Assembly (NCBI GenBank): GCA_035523995.1
Contig: DATKPQ010000197.1
Location: forward strand, 1-64,000
Source: JASHVB01 sp035523995
GTDB lineage: Bacteria; Pseudomonadota; Alphaproteobacteria; Acetobacterales; Acetobacteraceae
Reading direction: 5' to 3'
DNA: 64,000 bases
Part shown: positions 52,700 to 63,343 of the stretch, piece after piece
Numbering within the stretch: the stretch's first letter is position 1
Layout: the number at the start of each line of letters is the position of its first letter
Notes under the pieces: model-generated
Database searches by the model: none
Seen by the model: the letters and a program-made list of their open reading frames with translations, nothing else
Told to the model about the DNA's origin: nothing
Position numbers and translations under genes: made by a program

Positions 52700-53404
52700 T
52701 CAAAAGCCCGTTCCGACAGCGCGCACCGCCTCCAGGATTACGTCCACAACGAAATGCGGGGCGGTGACAGACGGCATATGATCGGCGGCGTGCGAACGGA
52801 TATTCGCCTTCATCCGCTCGGCCATGAATCGCTGTGTGGCCGGGACAATCATGCGATCGGCCTCAGCCAACAGGTACCATGCCGGCCGGTCTTTCCACAG
52901 CGGCCGCCCGACCTTTGTGCTGATGCAGGGCACTGCAATCGGCCGCTGAATGGCGAAAAGCACGGCTTGCTCCTCGGCCGAAGCGTACGGTGCAAAAGCC
53001 GCCGGAACCGCATTTTCCGGCAGCCAGATAAGCCCATTGGCATCCGGAGCCAGGTTCGGCGCCGCCGGATGCGGCTCCGCGCGATAGAAAACGTCGGCAA
53101 CGGTCTCCCCTTCATCGGGAGCCAGCGCGGCGACATAGACAAGCGCTTTGACCTTGTCCGAGTGCGTCGCCGCGATCACCCCGCCCGCATAGGCATGCCC
53201 GACAAGGACCACAGGCCTGCCAACCCGTGCAATTGTCCGCTCTACCGCGGCCACATCATCAGCCAGCGATGTCAGCGGCAACGGCGCGGCAACCGACTTC
53301 AGGCCATTCGCGCGCAACCCAAGTATAACTTTCTCCCAGCTCGAGCCGTCCGCCCAGGCGCCATGTGCCAGCACAATCGAGACATCATCTCTGGTCGGCA
53401 CCAT
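52700..53404 (-). CDS. Alpha/beta hydrolase, nucleophile Ser replaced by Ala
   Basis: A 234-aa protein of the EstC-like alpha/beta hydrolase group (VLAHGAWADGSSWEKVI; VVLVGHAYAGGVIA; AEADRMIVPATQRFMAERM; ADHMPSVTAPHFV). The elbow that normally reads GHSYGG is GHAYAG here: codon GCC at 53192-53194 encodes Ala71 where the catalytic Ser is expected. A His remains in ADHMP. The protein may be inactive, non-hydrolytic, or use another residue. It lies between the haloacid dehalogenase and the Asp-type hydrolase on the same strand, with gaps of about 30 bp. Confidence 0.85.
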   Translation of the reverse strand: MVPTRDDVSIVLAHGAWADGSSWEKVILGLRANGLKSVAAPLPLTSLADDVAAVERTIARVGRPVVLVGHAYAGGVIAATHSDKVKALVYVAALAPDEGETVADVFYRAEPHPAAPNLAPDANGLIWLPENAVPAAFAPYASAEEQAVLFAIQRPIAVPCISTKVGRPLWKDRPAWYLLAEADRMIVPATQRFMAERMKANIRSHAADHMPSVTAPHFVVDVILEAVRAVGTGF

Positions 53405-53434
53405 ATGCTCCTCCGTCTCGATCGCATTGTTCGT

Positions 53435-54136
53435 TCAATACCGGGACGTCGGCCGTTTCGTGATATGCCGGGCAATGAGCTGATCGGCGACATCGTTGAG
53501 ATCGTCGCCGACGATGTGTGGCTGAGGGCCGACCCCCAGCACGTCGTTCCCAACCCGTCTGATGAGAGCGGCTTCCCACCCGGCAGCAACTGCGCCCAAT
53601 GTATCCCAGGTGTGGCAAGCGATCAGACAAAGCTGCGATGGCCTGGCCTGCACCTCGGTTTCGAGATAGCGATAGGCCTCAGGCGCGGGCTTATGGCGTT
53701 TCGCGCCATCGGCGCTGAAACGGCGCTCGAACAGATCGACGATGCCGCCATGCTCCAGCTGGCGGGTCTGGACCTCGAGCAAATTGTCGGTGAGCGTGAA
53801 GAGGCGGAACCCGGCGCTGCGCAGCTTGCGCAGAGCCGCCGGCACCTCCGGATGCGGCGGCATCGTCGAGAATTTTTCGGTGAGCTCTTTCTTGTCGCTG
53901 TCCTTGATTGTAATGCCGCGCGTATCCGCCAACATCTTCATCACCGCGGCGCCGATATCGGTGAACGGCACATAGTGTCCGGCCACTGTCAGGGCTGCGG
54001 AATACATGATGAAATTCGCGAACCACAACCGCATCGCGGATCTGTCGTCGAAAATCCGTTCGAACGTCGGCGCCATTGTTTCGAGGTCGAGCAGAGTCTC
54101 GTTCACATCGAAGACGATGAGAGGCAGGTCTGGCAT
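53435..54136 (-). CDS. Haloacid dehalogenase type II
   Basis: A 233-aa HAD-superfamily enzyme with nucleophile Asp10 in FDVNETLLDLE (motif I), a Thr/Ser motif II region (LFTLTDNLL), a Lys in RHKPAPEAYRY (motif III) and the late acidic motif around CLIACHTWDTLGA. It is predicted to hydrolyse (S)-2-haloacids to (R)-2-hydroxyacids in the cytoplasm, though many relatives have unproven substrates. It is the first gene of a three-gene minus-strand run, divergent from the XRE-cupin regulator. Confidence 0.88.
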   Translation of the reverse strand: MPDLPLIVFDVNETLLDLETMAPTFERIFDDRSAMRLWFANFIMYSAALTVAGHYVPFTDIGAAVMKMLADTRGITIKDSDKKELTEKFSTMPPHPEVPAALRKLRSAGFRLFTLTDNLLEVQTRQLEHGGIVDLFERRFSADGAKRHKPAPEAYRYLETEVQARPSQLCLIACHTWDTLGAVAAGWEAALIRRVGNDVLGVGPQPHIVGDDLNDVADQLIARHITKRPTSRY

Positions 54137-54251
54137 GGGGCAGATCTCCGGCTCGATGCATGGGGCCGCGGTAGCCGGTCAGGCGAGCAGACGATCGAGG
54201 GAGAGGGCAGTTCGGTCCCCTTCCTTCTTTGCGATCCCCTCAGCAACGATA

Positions 54252-54264
54252 TGTCCATAGGACA
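54252..54264. promoter_or_regulatory. Candidate operator palindrome between dehalogenase and regulator genes
   Basis: TGTCC-ATA-GGACA is a perfect 5+5 inverted repeat in the 282-bp divergent gap. A further TTGTCC half-site follows at 54270-54275. XRE-cupin regulators of the SutR/PuuR type commonly bind GTCC/GGAC palindromes, so it may be the site for the adjacent regulator. This link is inference. Confidence 0.35.
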
Positions 54265-54418
54265 ATACCTTGTCCACCAGCAAGAGGGAATCGGGCTGAA
54301 AAACCTCTACCGGTTCGTTCCTCTCCTCATTGTGAGGGCCCAATGTGCAAAGGCGGCCCGAATGGGCTACTCAGGGGTAGGTTTGCGAGCGATTCGTTGT
54401 TCGAGGAGAACTCAAGCG

Positions 54419-55084
54419 TTGCCGTTGCAAGAGAAGATCGATCCAACGATCGGGCCGCGTTTGCGGCACATCCGTTTGGAGAAAGGCCTTACCGTCGAGG
54501 CCCTTGCCGCCGCCACAGGTCTGGACAAGGGTTTTGTTTCGCGCCTCGAGCGGGGAACCAAACGTCCTTCCGTCGAAACCGTCCTGCGCCTGTCCGCCGC
54601 GCTCGGCGTATCCGTCGGCCAACTGTTCGGCGAGCAAACCACCGACGATACCGTGCGGGTAAGTCGTGCCGTCGACCGACGACGCTCCGTGGAGGACCCT
54701 GATCGCGCCTATAGTTTCGAGTTGCTCACGCCAAAAGGCAGCCTGATGGAGGCCTTCCTTTTCCATGTTGGCACCGATCCCACCGGTAACGGGCAGCGGC
54801 ATGACGGGGAGGAAATGTTCCTCGTCCTCTGTGGTACGGTGGAGATGCGGACACCTGATAGAACCTACGTCCTGGAAAAAGGCGATTGCGCCTATTTTCC
54901 GGGACACCTGGCGCATCAAATGCGCAGGCTCGGCACCGAACCGGCCACCGCTGTCATCGCCGTTACACGCGACCGGCCCGTTACGCGAAGAGCCGCAGAT
55001 GGACGGCCCGCCGCGCCCGACACCCCTCCTCAGGCAGCGCCGTGGCATCCATTACGCTCGCCTGCCGACGAACCCAGCGCGTGA
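54419..55084 (+). CDS. XRE family transcriptional regulator with cupin domain
   Basis: A 221-aa regulator with an N-terminal XRE helix-turn-helix (LRHIRLEKGLTVEALAAATG, then LDKGFVSRLERGTKRPS) and a C-terminal cupin (GEEMFLVLCGTVEMRT, then LEKGDCAYFPGHLAHQM). Family members sense small molecules and repress nearby catabolic genes. The TTG at 54419 with AGGAGAA eight bases upstream is the best start; an in-frame ATG at 54362 is possible. It is divergent from the dehalogenase operon, which it may control. Confidence 0.9.
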   Translation: MPLQEKIDPTIGPRLRHIRLEKGLTVEALAAATGLDKGFVSRLERGTKRPSVETVLRLSAALGVSVGQLFGEQTTDDTVRVSRAVDRRRSVEDPDRAYSFELLTPKGSLMEAFLFHVGTDPTGNGQRHDGEEMFLVLCGTVEMRTPDRTYVLEKGDCAYFPGHLAHQMRRLGTEPATAVIAVTRDRPVTRRAADGRPAAPDTPPQAAPWHPLRSPADEPSA

Positions 55085-55114
55085 CAACGGGGAAAAACCC
55101 GGCGACAACACCGC

Positions 55115-55777
55115 ATGGCAAAATTCCGCGGCGCGATCGTCCCCGTCACACTTTTCCAGCAGAACTGCGCCATCCTGTGGGATGATGCCTCCAGGCGCGG
55201 CTTGGTCGTCGATCCCGGTGGCGAGCCCGACCGCATCCTCGAAGCCATCGACCAGGCCGGCGTCACCGTGGAGCGCATCTTGCTCACCCACGGCCATCTC
55301 GACCATGCCGGCGGTGCCGCGGAACTGGCCGACACATTGCGCAAGCGAGCCGGCGACCCCGCCGCGATCCCCATCGAAGGCCCCGACGAGCGCGACGCCT
55401 TCCTCCTCTCCGGCATTGAACAACAGGCGCGCGCCTATGGCTTTGCCGCCCGCAACGTGGCCCCCAACCGCTGGCTGCATGAGGGCGACGCGGTCACCCT
55501 GGGCGAGAGCCGCTTCGACGTGCTGCACTGCCCCGGCCATACGCCCGGCCATATCGTGTTCATCAATCGCGACGCCCGCTTTGCCCTGCTGGGCGACGTC
55601 CTGTTCCAGGGATCGGTCGGACGCACCGATTTCCCTTACGGCGACCACGCGGCGCTGATCGACTCCATCGTCTCCAAGCTGCTGCCGCTAGGCGACGACA
55701 TGCAGTTCCTCTGCGGCCACGGCCCCGGCTCCACGCTCGGCGCCGAGCGCCGCAGCAACCCCTTCCTCCCGCGCTAA
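55115..55777 (+). CDS. MBL fold metallo-hydrolase (YcbL/glyoxalase II-like)
   Basis: A 220-aa metallo-beta-lactamase-fold hydrolase with the di-metal motif THGHLDH (His59, His61, Asp63, His64), a CPGHTPGH segment, GDVLFQGSVGRTDFP and a final CGHGPGS. The pattern matches the YcbL type II glyoxalase/hydroxyacylglutathione hydrolase-like group. It follows the regulator by 30 bp but probably serves general thioester detoxification. Confidence 0.92.
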   Translation: MAKFRGAIVPVTLFQQNCAILWDDASRRGLVVDPGGEPDRILEAIDQAGVTVERILLTHGHLDHAGGAAELADTLRKRAGDPAAIPIEGPDERDAFLLSGIEQQARAYGFAARNVAPNRWLHEGDAVTLGESRFDVLHCPGHTPGHIVFINRDARFALLGDVLFQGSVGRTDFPYGDHAALIDSIVSKLLPLGDDMQFLCGHGPGSTLGAERRSNPFLPR

Positions 55778-55972
55778 CCGTCTGATGTCGTGCCTTTTCT
55801 TCGACAGCCGCAAGCCCATTGCCATGGCCGTGAAACCGCGCCGTCACACTTCCTTGCTGTCGCCGCCTAGCGCCGGGGCAGGCAGGACGGTATCGTCCGG
55901 CCGATGAGCCAACCGATTCTGGCTGTTGCCGCACAAGGCTGGCAGTAGCGCTTCAGCGGGGGGAGTAGCCGT

Positions 55973-58402
55973 TTGATCCGCATAAGCCTTGCGCGGCCGT
56001 TTGCCGCCTGTCTGCTGTCGAGTGTCTGCGCGGCCTCGGTCGCGGCCCAACCCGCGCCACCCACGCCATCCACCCCCACCTTACGCCCGACTGCCGCCGC
56101 CACCCGGCCTCGCCCGCCTGCCACCGCGCGTCCGACGGTGCCCGCGCCCGGCGGCACGATTCAGTCCATCCAGGTCGAAGGCAATCGCCGCATCGAGGCG
56201 GGCACCGTCCTTTCCTACATGCTGGTCCGGCCGGGCGACCCGTTCAACCAGGATTTGCTCGACCGCAGCCTGAAGACTCTTTACGCTACCGGACTTTTCT
56301 CGGACGTGCGCCTCAGCCGCCAGGCCGACATCCTGATCGTGCACGTGGTGGAGAACCCGTTGGTCAGCCGCGTCGCCTTCGAAGGCAACCACGAGGTCAA
56401 CGACTCAACCCTCAGCCCGGACCTGCAACTCCGCCCCGGCGCGGTCTTCACCGCAGATGCGGCGGAAGCCGACCGGCGCCACATCATCGGGGTCTACGCC
56501 CTGAAGGGCTACTACGACGCCGCCGTCACGCCGCAGATCATCCGCCTGCCGGACAACCGCGTGATTGTCGTGTTCCAGATCAGCGAAGGCCCGTCCACCG
56601 ATATCAGCAAGATCACCTTCGTCGGCAATCACGCCTTCAGCCAGGATCGGTTGTCGGAGGTCATCGACAGCCGCGAGGAACGCTGGTGGCGCTTCCTGTC
56701 CACCTCCGACTCGTACAATCCCGAGCGGCTGGACTACGATAAGGAATTGCTCCGCCGCTTCTACCTGAAGAACGGCTATGCCGATTTCCAGGTGCTCAAC
56801 GCCTCAGCGGAGTTGTCGCCGGACCGCAAGGCATTCTTTCTCACCTTCACCGTGCATGAAGGCTCCCGCTATAAGGTCGCCAAGATCTCCGTCAATTCGC
56901 ACCTCCGCAACCTGACCGGCGCGTCGCTGCGCCAGGATGTAAAATTGGAGGTCGGCGATTGGTACGATGGCGATGCCGTCCTCCGCACCGTTGACGCGAT
57001 GGAAGACGACGTGCGTTCGCGAGGCTACGCGTTCGTCAACGTCACGCCGCGGGTTGAGCCGGATAGCAAGAATCACACGGTCAATCTGATCTTTGATGTT
57101 GGCGAAGGTCCGCGCGTCTACATCGAACGCATCAACATCGTCGGCAACACCCGCACCGAGGACAAGGTGATCCGCCGTGAGTTCACCTTGGCCGAAGGCG
57201 ATCCGTTCAGCGCGGAGCAAATGCGGAAGACGAAGCAGCGGCTGCAGGACCTGGGGTATTTCAGCTCCGTCGACGTCACGCCCACCCAGGGTTCGGCTCC
57301 CGACAAGGCCATCATCACCACCAAGGTGCAGGAGAAGGCGACCGGATCGCTGACCTTCGGCGGCGGTTACTCCACCGACGTAGGGGCACTGCTGGATGTC
57401 GGCCTGGGCGAGACGAACCTGGTGGGTTCCGGCATCGCCGCCAACATCAATGGCATCCTCGCGACGAAGCAAAGCTCGGTCGATCTATCGGTGACCGACC
57501 CGTATTTCCTCGACCGCAACCTGGTCGCGGGTGCCGATGTCTTCGTGATCCAGACGAACTACCTCGGCACCGAGCCATATAACGAACGACGCGAGGGCTT
57601 CGCGCTCCGTATGGGCTATGACTTCAACGACCATCTGCGGCAGACATGGTCATACTCCCTGGTGCAACGCGATGTGTTCGACGTGGCCTCCACCGCGAGC
57701 GTGTTCATCGAAAACCAGGCCGGCACGACGCTGCTGTCGCAGGTAAGCCAGGTACTGACTCTGGATTATCGCAACAGCAAGGTTGATCCGCATTCGGGGT
57801 TCATTACCCAATTCGGCACCGACTTCGCAGGATTGGGCGGAGATGTGGACTATGTCCGCACCAGCCTGAACGGCGCTTACTACATTCCGCTGGACCGGTT
57901 CACGGGCAACAGCGACTGGGCTATCAAGCTCGCTGCCGGCACCGGCTATCTGTACAATGAGGGAAAGCAAGAGCAAATCATCGACCGCTTCTTCCTGGGC
58001 GGTGACAACCTGCGCGGCTTTGAAACCGGCGGCGCCGGCCCGCACGACGCGATTTCCGGCGATCCGCTGGGCGGCCGCTTCATCTATACCGGTACGGTCG
58101 AACTGCACTACCCATTGCCGGTCTCGCCCGATCTCGGCCTGTCCGGCCGTGCCTTCGTGGATGTTGGTGGCCTGATGGATGCGAACTTCCTGAATAGCTG
58201 TACCGAGCCCTCGGGCAGCACCCATGCCGGCGAACCCTGCCAGATCGAAGGCGACGACGCGACACCACGCCTTGGCGCCGGCGTCGGCATCTCCTGGCAC
58301 AGTTCGTTTGGGTTGATAAATATCGACCTGACGCCATTCGTGATAAAGCAGCCGGGTGATCAGACACAGATCTTCCGATTCGGCTTCGGCACGCAGTTCT
58401 AG
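55973..58402 (+). CDS. bamA: Outer membrane protein assembly factor BamA
   Basis: An 809-aa Omp85 protein that folds beta-barrel proteins into the outer membrane. After a signal peptide and a Pro/Ala/Thr-rich linker come five POTRA domains (about residues 60-420), starting IQSIQVEGNRRIEAGTVLSY, then the 16-strand barrel with the conserved LRGF motif and a C-terminal Phe (FGTQF). The start is TTG with a GGGGGGA site. The gene order bamA-ompH is standard. Confidence 0.96.
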   Translation: MIRISLARPFAACLLSSVCAASVAAQPAPPTPSTPTLRPTAAATRPRPPATARPTVPAPGGTIQSIQVEGNRRIEAGTVLSYMLVRPGDPFNQDLLDRSLKTLYATGLFSDVRLSRQADILIVHVVENPLVSRVAFEGNHEVNDSTLSPDLQLRPGAVFTADAAEADRRHIIGVYALKGYYDAAVTPQIIRLPDNRVIVVFQISEGPSTDISKITFVGNHAFSQDRLSEVIDSREERWWRFLSTSDSYNPERLDYDKELLRRFYLKNGYADFQVLNASAELSPDRKAFFLTFTVHEGSRYKVAKISVNSHLRNLTGASLRQDVKLEVGDWYDGDAVLRTVDAMEDDVRSRGYAFVNVTPRVEPDSKNHTVNLIFDVGEGPRVYIERINIVGNTRTEDKVIRREFTLAEGDPFSAEQMRKTKQRLQDLGYFSSVDVTPTQGSAPDKAIITTKVQEKATGSLTFGGGYSTDVGALLDVGLGETNLVGSGIAANINGILATKQSSVDLSVTDPYFLDRNLVAGADVFVIQTNYLGTEPYNERREGFALRMGYDFNDHLRQTWSYSLVQRDVFDVASTASVFIENQAGTTLLSQVSQVLTLDYRNSKVDPHSGFITQFGTDFAGLGGDVDYVRTSLNGAYYIPLDRFTGNSDWAIKLAAGTGYLYNEGKQEQIIDRFFLGGDNLRGFETGGAGPHDAISGDPLGGRFIYTGTVELHYPLPVSPDLGLSGRAFVDVGGLMDANFLNSCTEPSGSTHAGEPCQIEGDDATPRLGAGVGISWHSSFGLINIDLTPFVIKQPGDQTQIFRFGFGTQF

Positions 58403-58437
58403 TAAGAGCGCCCCCTGGTTTCCCCAATGAGGTCCCA

Positions 58438-59289
58438 GTGAAAAACTTTTGGCTACCCCTGGCCGGCGCTACGCTGGCGCTGACCCTTCTCGCGCAGCCG
58501 TCAGTCGTCATGGCGCAGGGCCAGCAGAATCCTGGCTGGTTCGTGCCGAATCAGCCGCACCCGGCAGCGCACCCGGTTGCTCGCCCCGTCGGGACGCCGG
58601 CTCCTACCGAGACCGCACCGGCAGAAGAGGGGCCGATGCAGGGGCCCCAGATCCAGGTGAAGTTGCCGCCGGCGCCGGTGATTCCATCCATCCCTAAAGG
58701 ACCGCCCACGCCTGCGGCGATCATTGGGGTTGTGTCGATCCCGGATGCCCTGCGGGTGTCCACCGCGTACCAGGAGGCCGACAAGGTCTTCAACGATCGC
58801 CACAAGAAGCTCGATGAGGACGCTCAGAAAGAGCAGGTGGAACTGCGCGACCTGGGGCAGCAACTTGCCACCGAGAGGGCCAAGCTGTCGCCGGAGCAAA
58901 TCCGCCAGAAGGAACGTCAATTGCAGGATCGCATTGCCCAGTCGCGCAAGGTGTTCGGCGACCGTCAGCGGGTCATCCAGGAAGCCGGACAGTACGTGAT
59001 GATGCAGATCAACCGCACGCTGGAGCAGGTGGTACAGCAGGTTGCCGTGTCCCGCGGCATCAACGTCGTGCTGAACCGGGCACAAGTTCTGGGCACGACC
59101 GAGGATTTCGACCTGACCCCGCAAGTGGTGGAGGTGCTGAACAAGGTGCTTCCCCAGGTCGTGATCCCGCCTGATGGTGTCTCGCCGCTGAACATGACGG
59201 TGCCGAAAGAGGAACCACATGCGGCTGTAGCCGATGAAGCCCCGAAAGCGGCGACGCCGGCCAAGGCGAAGACGCCGGTCAAGCGCTGA
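58438..59289 (+). CDS. OmpH/Skp family periplasmic chaperone with extended N-terminus
   Basis: A 283-aa exported protein with a signal peptide (cleavage near VMAQG) and a Skp/OmpH domain at about residues 95-245. This domain includes the coiled-coil helices (EADKVFNDRHKKLDEDAQKE, then ERQLQDRIAQSRKVFGDRQR) and the INVVLNRAQVL beta region. Skp binds unfolded outer-membrane proteins for delivery to BamA. Between signal and core lies an unusual Pro-rich stretch (about 27-90), and the C-terminus is Ala/Lys-rich, so it is longer than E. coli Skp (161 aa). The start is GTG. Confidence 0.9.
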   Translation: MKNFWLPLAGATLALTLLAQPSVVMAQGQQNPGWFVPNQPHPAAHPVARPVGTPAPTETAPAEEGPMQGPQIQVKLPPAPVIPSIPKGPPTPAAIIGVVSIPDALRVSTAYQEADKVFNDRHKKLDEDAQKEQVELRDLGQQLATERAKLSPEQIRQKERQLQDRIAQSRKVFGDRQRVIQEAGQYVMMQINRTLEQVVQQVAVSRGINVVLNRAQVLGTTEDFDLTPQVVEVLNKVLPQVVIPPDGVSPLNMTVPKEEPHAAVADEAPKAATPAKAKTPVKR

Positions 59290-59304
59290 GGCGGGGCGGC
59301 CGAC

Positions 59305-59775
59305 GTGTCGGCTGGCGGCGGATCAGTGGACCGTGTGCGCGCGGCACTGCTTGCCGCCGGTCATCCTGACACCATCGTAGCGTTCCCGGACGGCACTCGC
59401 ACCGCCGCCGATGCCGCCGCCGCGGTGGGCTGCACGGTTGCGCAGATCGCGAAATCGATCGTGTTCCGTGCCGGCGAGCGTGCGGCGGTCATCGTGGCCT
59501 CAGGTGCCAATCGGGTGGATCCCGTGCGGGCGGCAACGGCACTCGGACCGAAACTTGTCAGAGCCGATGCCGATTGGGTGCGCCTGACGACCGGCTTCGC
59601 GATTGGCGGCGTGGCGCCGGTGGGCCATCTGGTCTCGCCCTTGATGCTGTTGGATGCGGACCTGTTGGCACTCGATCCGATCTGGGCCGCCGCCGGATCG
59701 CCGCGCCACGTGTTCCGCACCACCGCCGCGGATTTGCTGCGAATGACAGGCGCGAAGGTGGCGGCAATAAAATAG
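59305..59775 (+). CDS. YbaK/EbsC-type aminoacyl-tRNA deacylase domain protein
   Basis: A 156-aa protein of the YbaK/ProX editing-domain family (TAADAAAAVGCTVAQIAKSIVFR, VIVASGANRVD, GFAIGGVAPVGH). Family members hydrolyse mischarged tRNAs such as Cys- or Ala-tRNA(Pro). The Lys in AKSIVF and the GxxxGG segment are the usual active-site features. The start is a GTG at 59305 or an internal GTG a few codons later. A perfect terminator follows. Confidence 0.9.
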   Translation: MSAGGGSVDRVRAALLAAGHPDTIVAFPDGTRTAADAAAAVGCTVAQIAKSIVFRAGERAAVIVASGANRVDPVRAATALGPKLVRADADWVRLTTGFAIGGVAPVGHLVSPLMLLDADLLALDPIWAAAGSPRHVFRTTAADLLRMTGAKVAAIK

Positions 59776-59784
59776 GAACACAGA

Positions 59785-59815
59785 AACCTCTCCCGCTTGC
59801 GGGAGAGGTTTTTTG

Positions 59816-59816
<1 letters not shown>
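59785..59816 (+). terminator. Rho-independent terminator after the YbaK-like gene
   Basis: A perfect 12-bp inverted repeat (59785-59796 with 59799-59810, AACCTCTCCCGC and its complement) is followed by TTTT. It lies between the convergent YbaK-like and ftsH genes; the arm on the other strand carries AAA, so it may also help end the ftsH transcript. Confidence 0.85.
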
Positions 59817-61741
<1,925 letters not shown>

Positions 61742-61865
61742 TGCTTCTTGCCTACGTCGTCGGACCCGAATTCGCTGCCGCCGGGGGCCCAGGTGGCCGG
61801 TGCATCACTGGCGCGAAACCAATGCGACACATAGTGCGTCTGCCCCCCTTCCGCATCCCCACCGG

Positions 61866-63149
61866 TCAGCGCACGATACTGTACCCCGCTTCCCCAGAGG
61901 CAGCGAAAGGTGCGCCGGCGGCCGGCTGCCGCGGGCTGAAGGTCAGCGGTACCGCGGCACAGGTATCCGAATCAGGATAGACCAAATGCGGCACCGCGGC
62001 CAGACAATTGCCGATCCGGACCGCGGGAAGCGTCTGAAGCACTGCGGCGGGCAAGAATGAACGATCGCGCAGCCGGGCGGCGTCCGCCCCGACCGCGCCG
62101 ATCGTCATGCCGGCCGGTGGTGTGGCGTGGACAGCAAGCCGGAAGCGTCCGTCCCAGGTGGCACCCGGCACGGCCGCCACTGCCGGCGCCATCGCGGCGG
62201 CCTCCCGCACCAACAGCAGACCGTCGCCCAGCCGGCTCGCCGCTATCAGCCGCACTCCGGCGAGTGTCGCAGCGCGGGGCGTGGCCGCGATCATGGCAAC
62301 CGCTTGTCTGGCCGGCGGATAGACCGCCCCACCGACCAGCCGGATCAGGACGGCCAATGCGTCCGGGTCGATCGGCCCCCGCGACAGAATGGCGAAACCC
62401 TCGGGGCGGATCATGGCTCGCCCTGCCAGCAGCATGGCAATCTCCGATTCCCGTGCGGCACGCGCGAGACCATCCGCACGCGCCGCCTGACACAAAGCGG
62501 CGGTGTCCGGGCCAGTGCCATCCGGATCATTCAGGGCCGCACGCAGCCGGGATCGTAGGGCGCGCTGGTCACGGTTGGAGGGATCCTCCACCCAGCCGAT
62601 GCCGGCAACCCGCAATGTCGCCCGCAGCCGGACTGGCGGGATGGCAAGCAAAGGCCGGAGCAAACGCAGGCCCGTTTGCTCGCGAATCCCCGGCATGGCG
62701 GCGAGGCCGGCTGAACCGCTCTGGCTTTGCCGGCGCATCAGCACCGTTTCCGCCTGGTCGGCGGCGTGATGGCCGAGAAGCAGGTGTAGGATGCCCGCCT
62801 CTGTACAGGCGGTGGTGAGGGCGGCGTAGCGGGCGGAGCGGGCGCGCTCGGCCAGCGCCGGGCCGCGATCGAGGCCCACGAGACGAAGCAGGCGCGCAGA
62901 AATGCCGGCCGTCGCGAGGCGATCGACACTCAGCGCCGCCTCGGCTGCGGACTCGGGCCGCAATCCGTGGTCCACGACCAGCGCCAATAGTGTCCCGCCG
63001 CGATCACGCACCCAACGGTCCGCAAGGATACCCAAAGCGAGGCTATCGGCACCGCCGGAGACTGCCGCAGCCAGGCGCGGCGCAAGCTCGAACGGACCCC
63101 AAACGGCCATAAGGGCTGCAAATTCGTCCGAGCCGAGGGGAGTTATCAT
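61866..63149 (-). CDS. tilS: tRNA(Ile)-lysidine synthase
   Basis: A 427-aa PP-loop ATPase that turns C34 of the AUA-reading tRNA(Ile) into lysidine. The PP-loop SGGADS (31-36) is intact, with VDHGLRPES and LGHHAADQAETVLMR; the C-terminal half is the TilS substrate-binding part. The ATG at 63149 matches the family start; longer frames upstream run into the DUF2934 region and are spurious. The gene is essential in most bacteria. Confidence 0.93.
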   Translation of the reverse strand: MITPLGSDEFAALMAVWGPFELAPRLAAAVSGGADSLALGILADRWVRDRGGTLLALVVDHGLRPESAAEAALSVDRLATAGISARLLRLVGLDRGPALAERARSARYAALTTACTEAGILHLLLGHHAADQAETVLMRRQSQSGSAGLAAMPGIREQTGLRLLRPLLAIPPVRLRATLRVAGIGWVEDPSNRDQRALRSRLRAALNDPDGTGPDTAALCQAARADGLARAARESEIAMLLAGRAMIRPEGFAILSRGPIDPDALAVLIRLVGGAVYPPARQAVAMIAATPRAATLAGVRLIAASRLGDGLLLVREAAAMAPAVAAVPGATWDGRFRLAVHATPPAGMTIGAVGADAARLRDRSFLPAAVLQTLPAVRIGNCLAAVPHLVYPDSDTCAAVPLTFSPRQPAAGAPFAASGEAGYSIVR

Positions 63150-63263
63150 GGTCGAGACAGCAGAGCGCGACACGAACCTTGCTTCGGCGGATTGGCTGGA
63201 TCCGGATATTGTCGACCGGGCTCGCCCCGGCAAGCTGCCGCCCGCAAAGGTTCCGAGTGGATT

Positions 63264-63277
63264 TTGATTTGGATCAA
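63264..63277. promoter_or_regulatory. FNR/FixK-type anaerobox
   Basis: TTGAT-TTGG-ATCAA matches TTGAT-N4-ATCAA perfectly. Its centre is 73 bp before the DUF2934 start at 63344 and about 121 bp from the divergent tilS start. The DUF2934 gene is the likelier target. Confidence 0.7.
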
Positions 63278-63343
63278 CGCCCCTCCCCGCCCCTGCACGT
63301 AACATCCATGCCACGCAGGACGCGGAGGTATATGGAGGGGACG

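Noticed and set aside
52550..55084. An 844-aa open frame on the plus strand through the hydrolase region
   Set aside because: Only its last 221 codons (from the TTG at 54419 with AGGAGAA) are real. The rest is antisense to the dehalogenase and two hydrolase genes, which have clear motifs.
58311..58325. TTGAT-AAAT-ATCGA, near match to an FNR box
   Set aside because: It has a mismatch in the second arm and lies deep inside bamA, far from any start.
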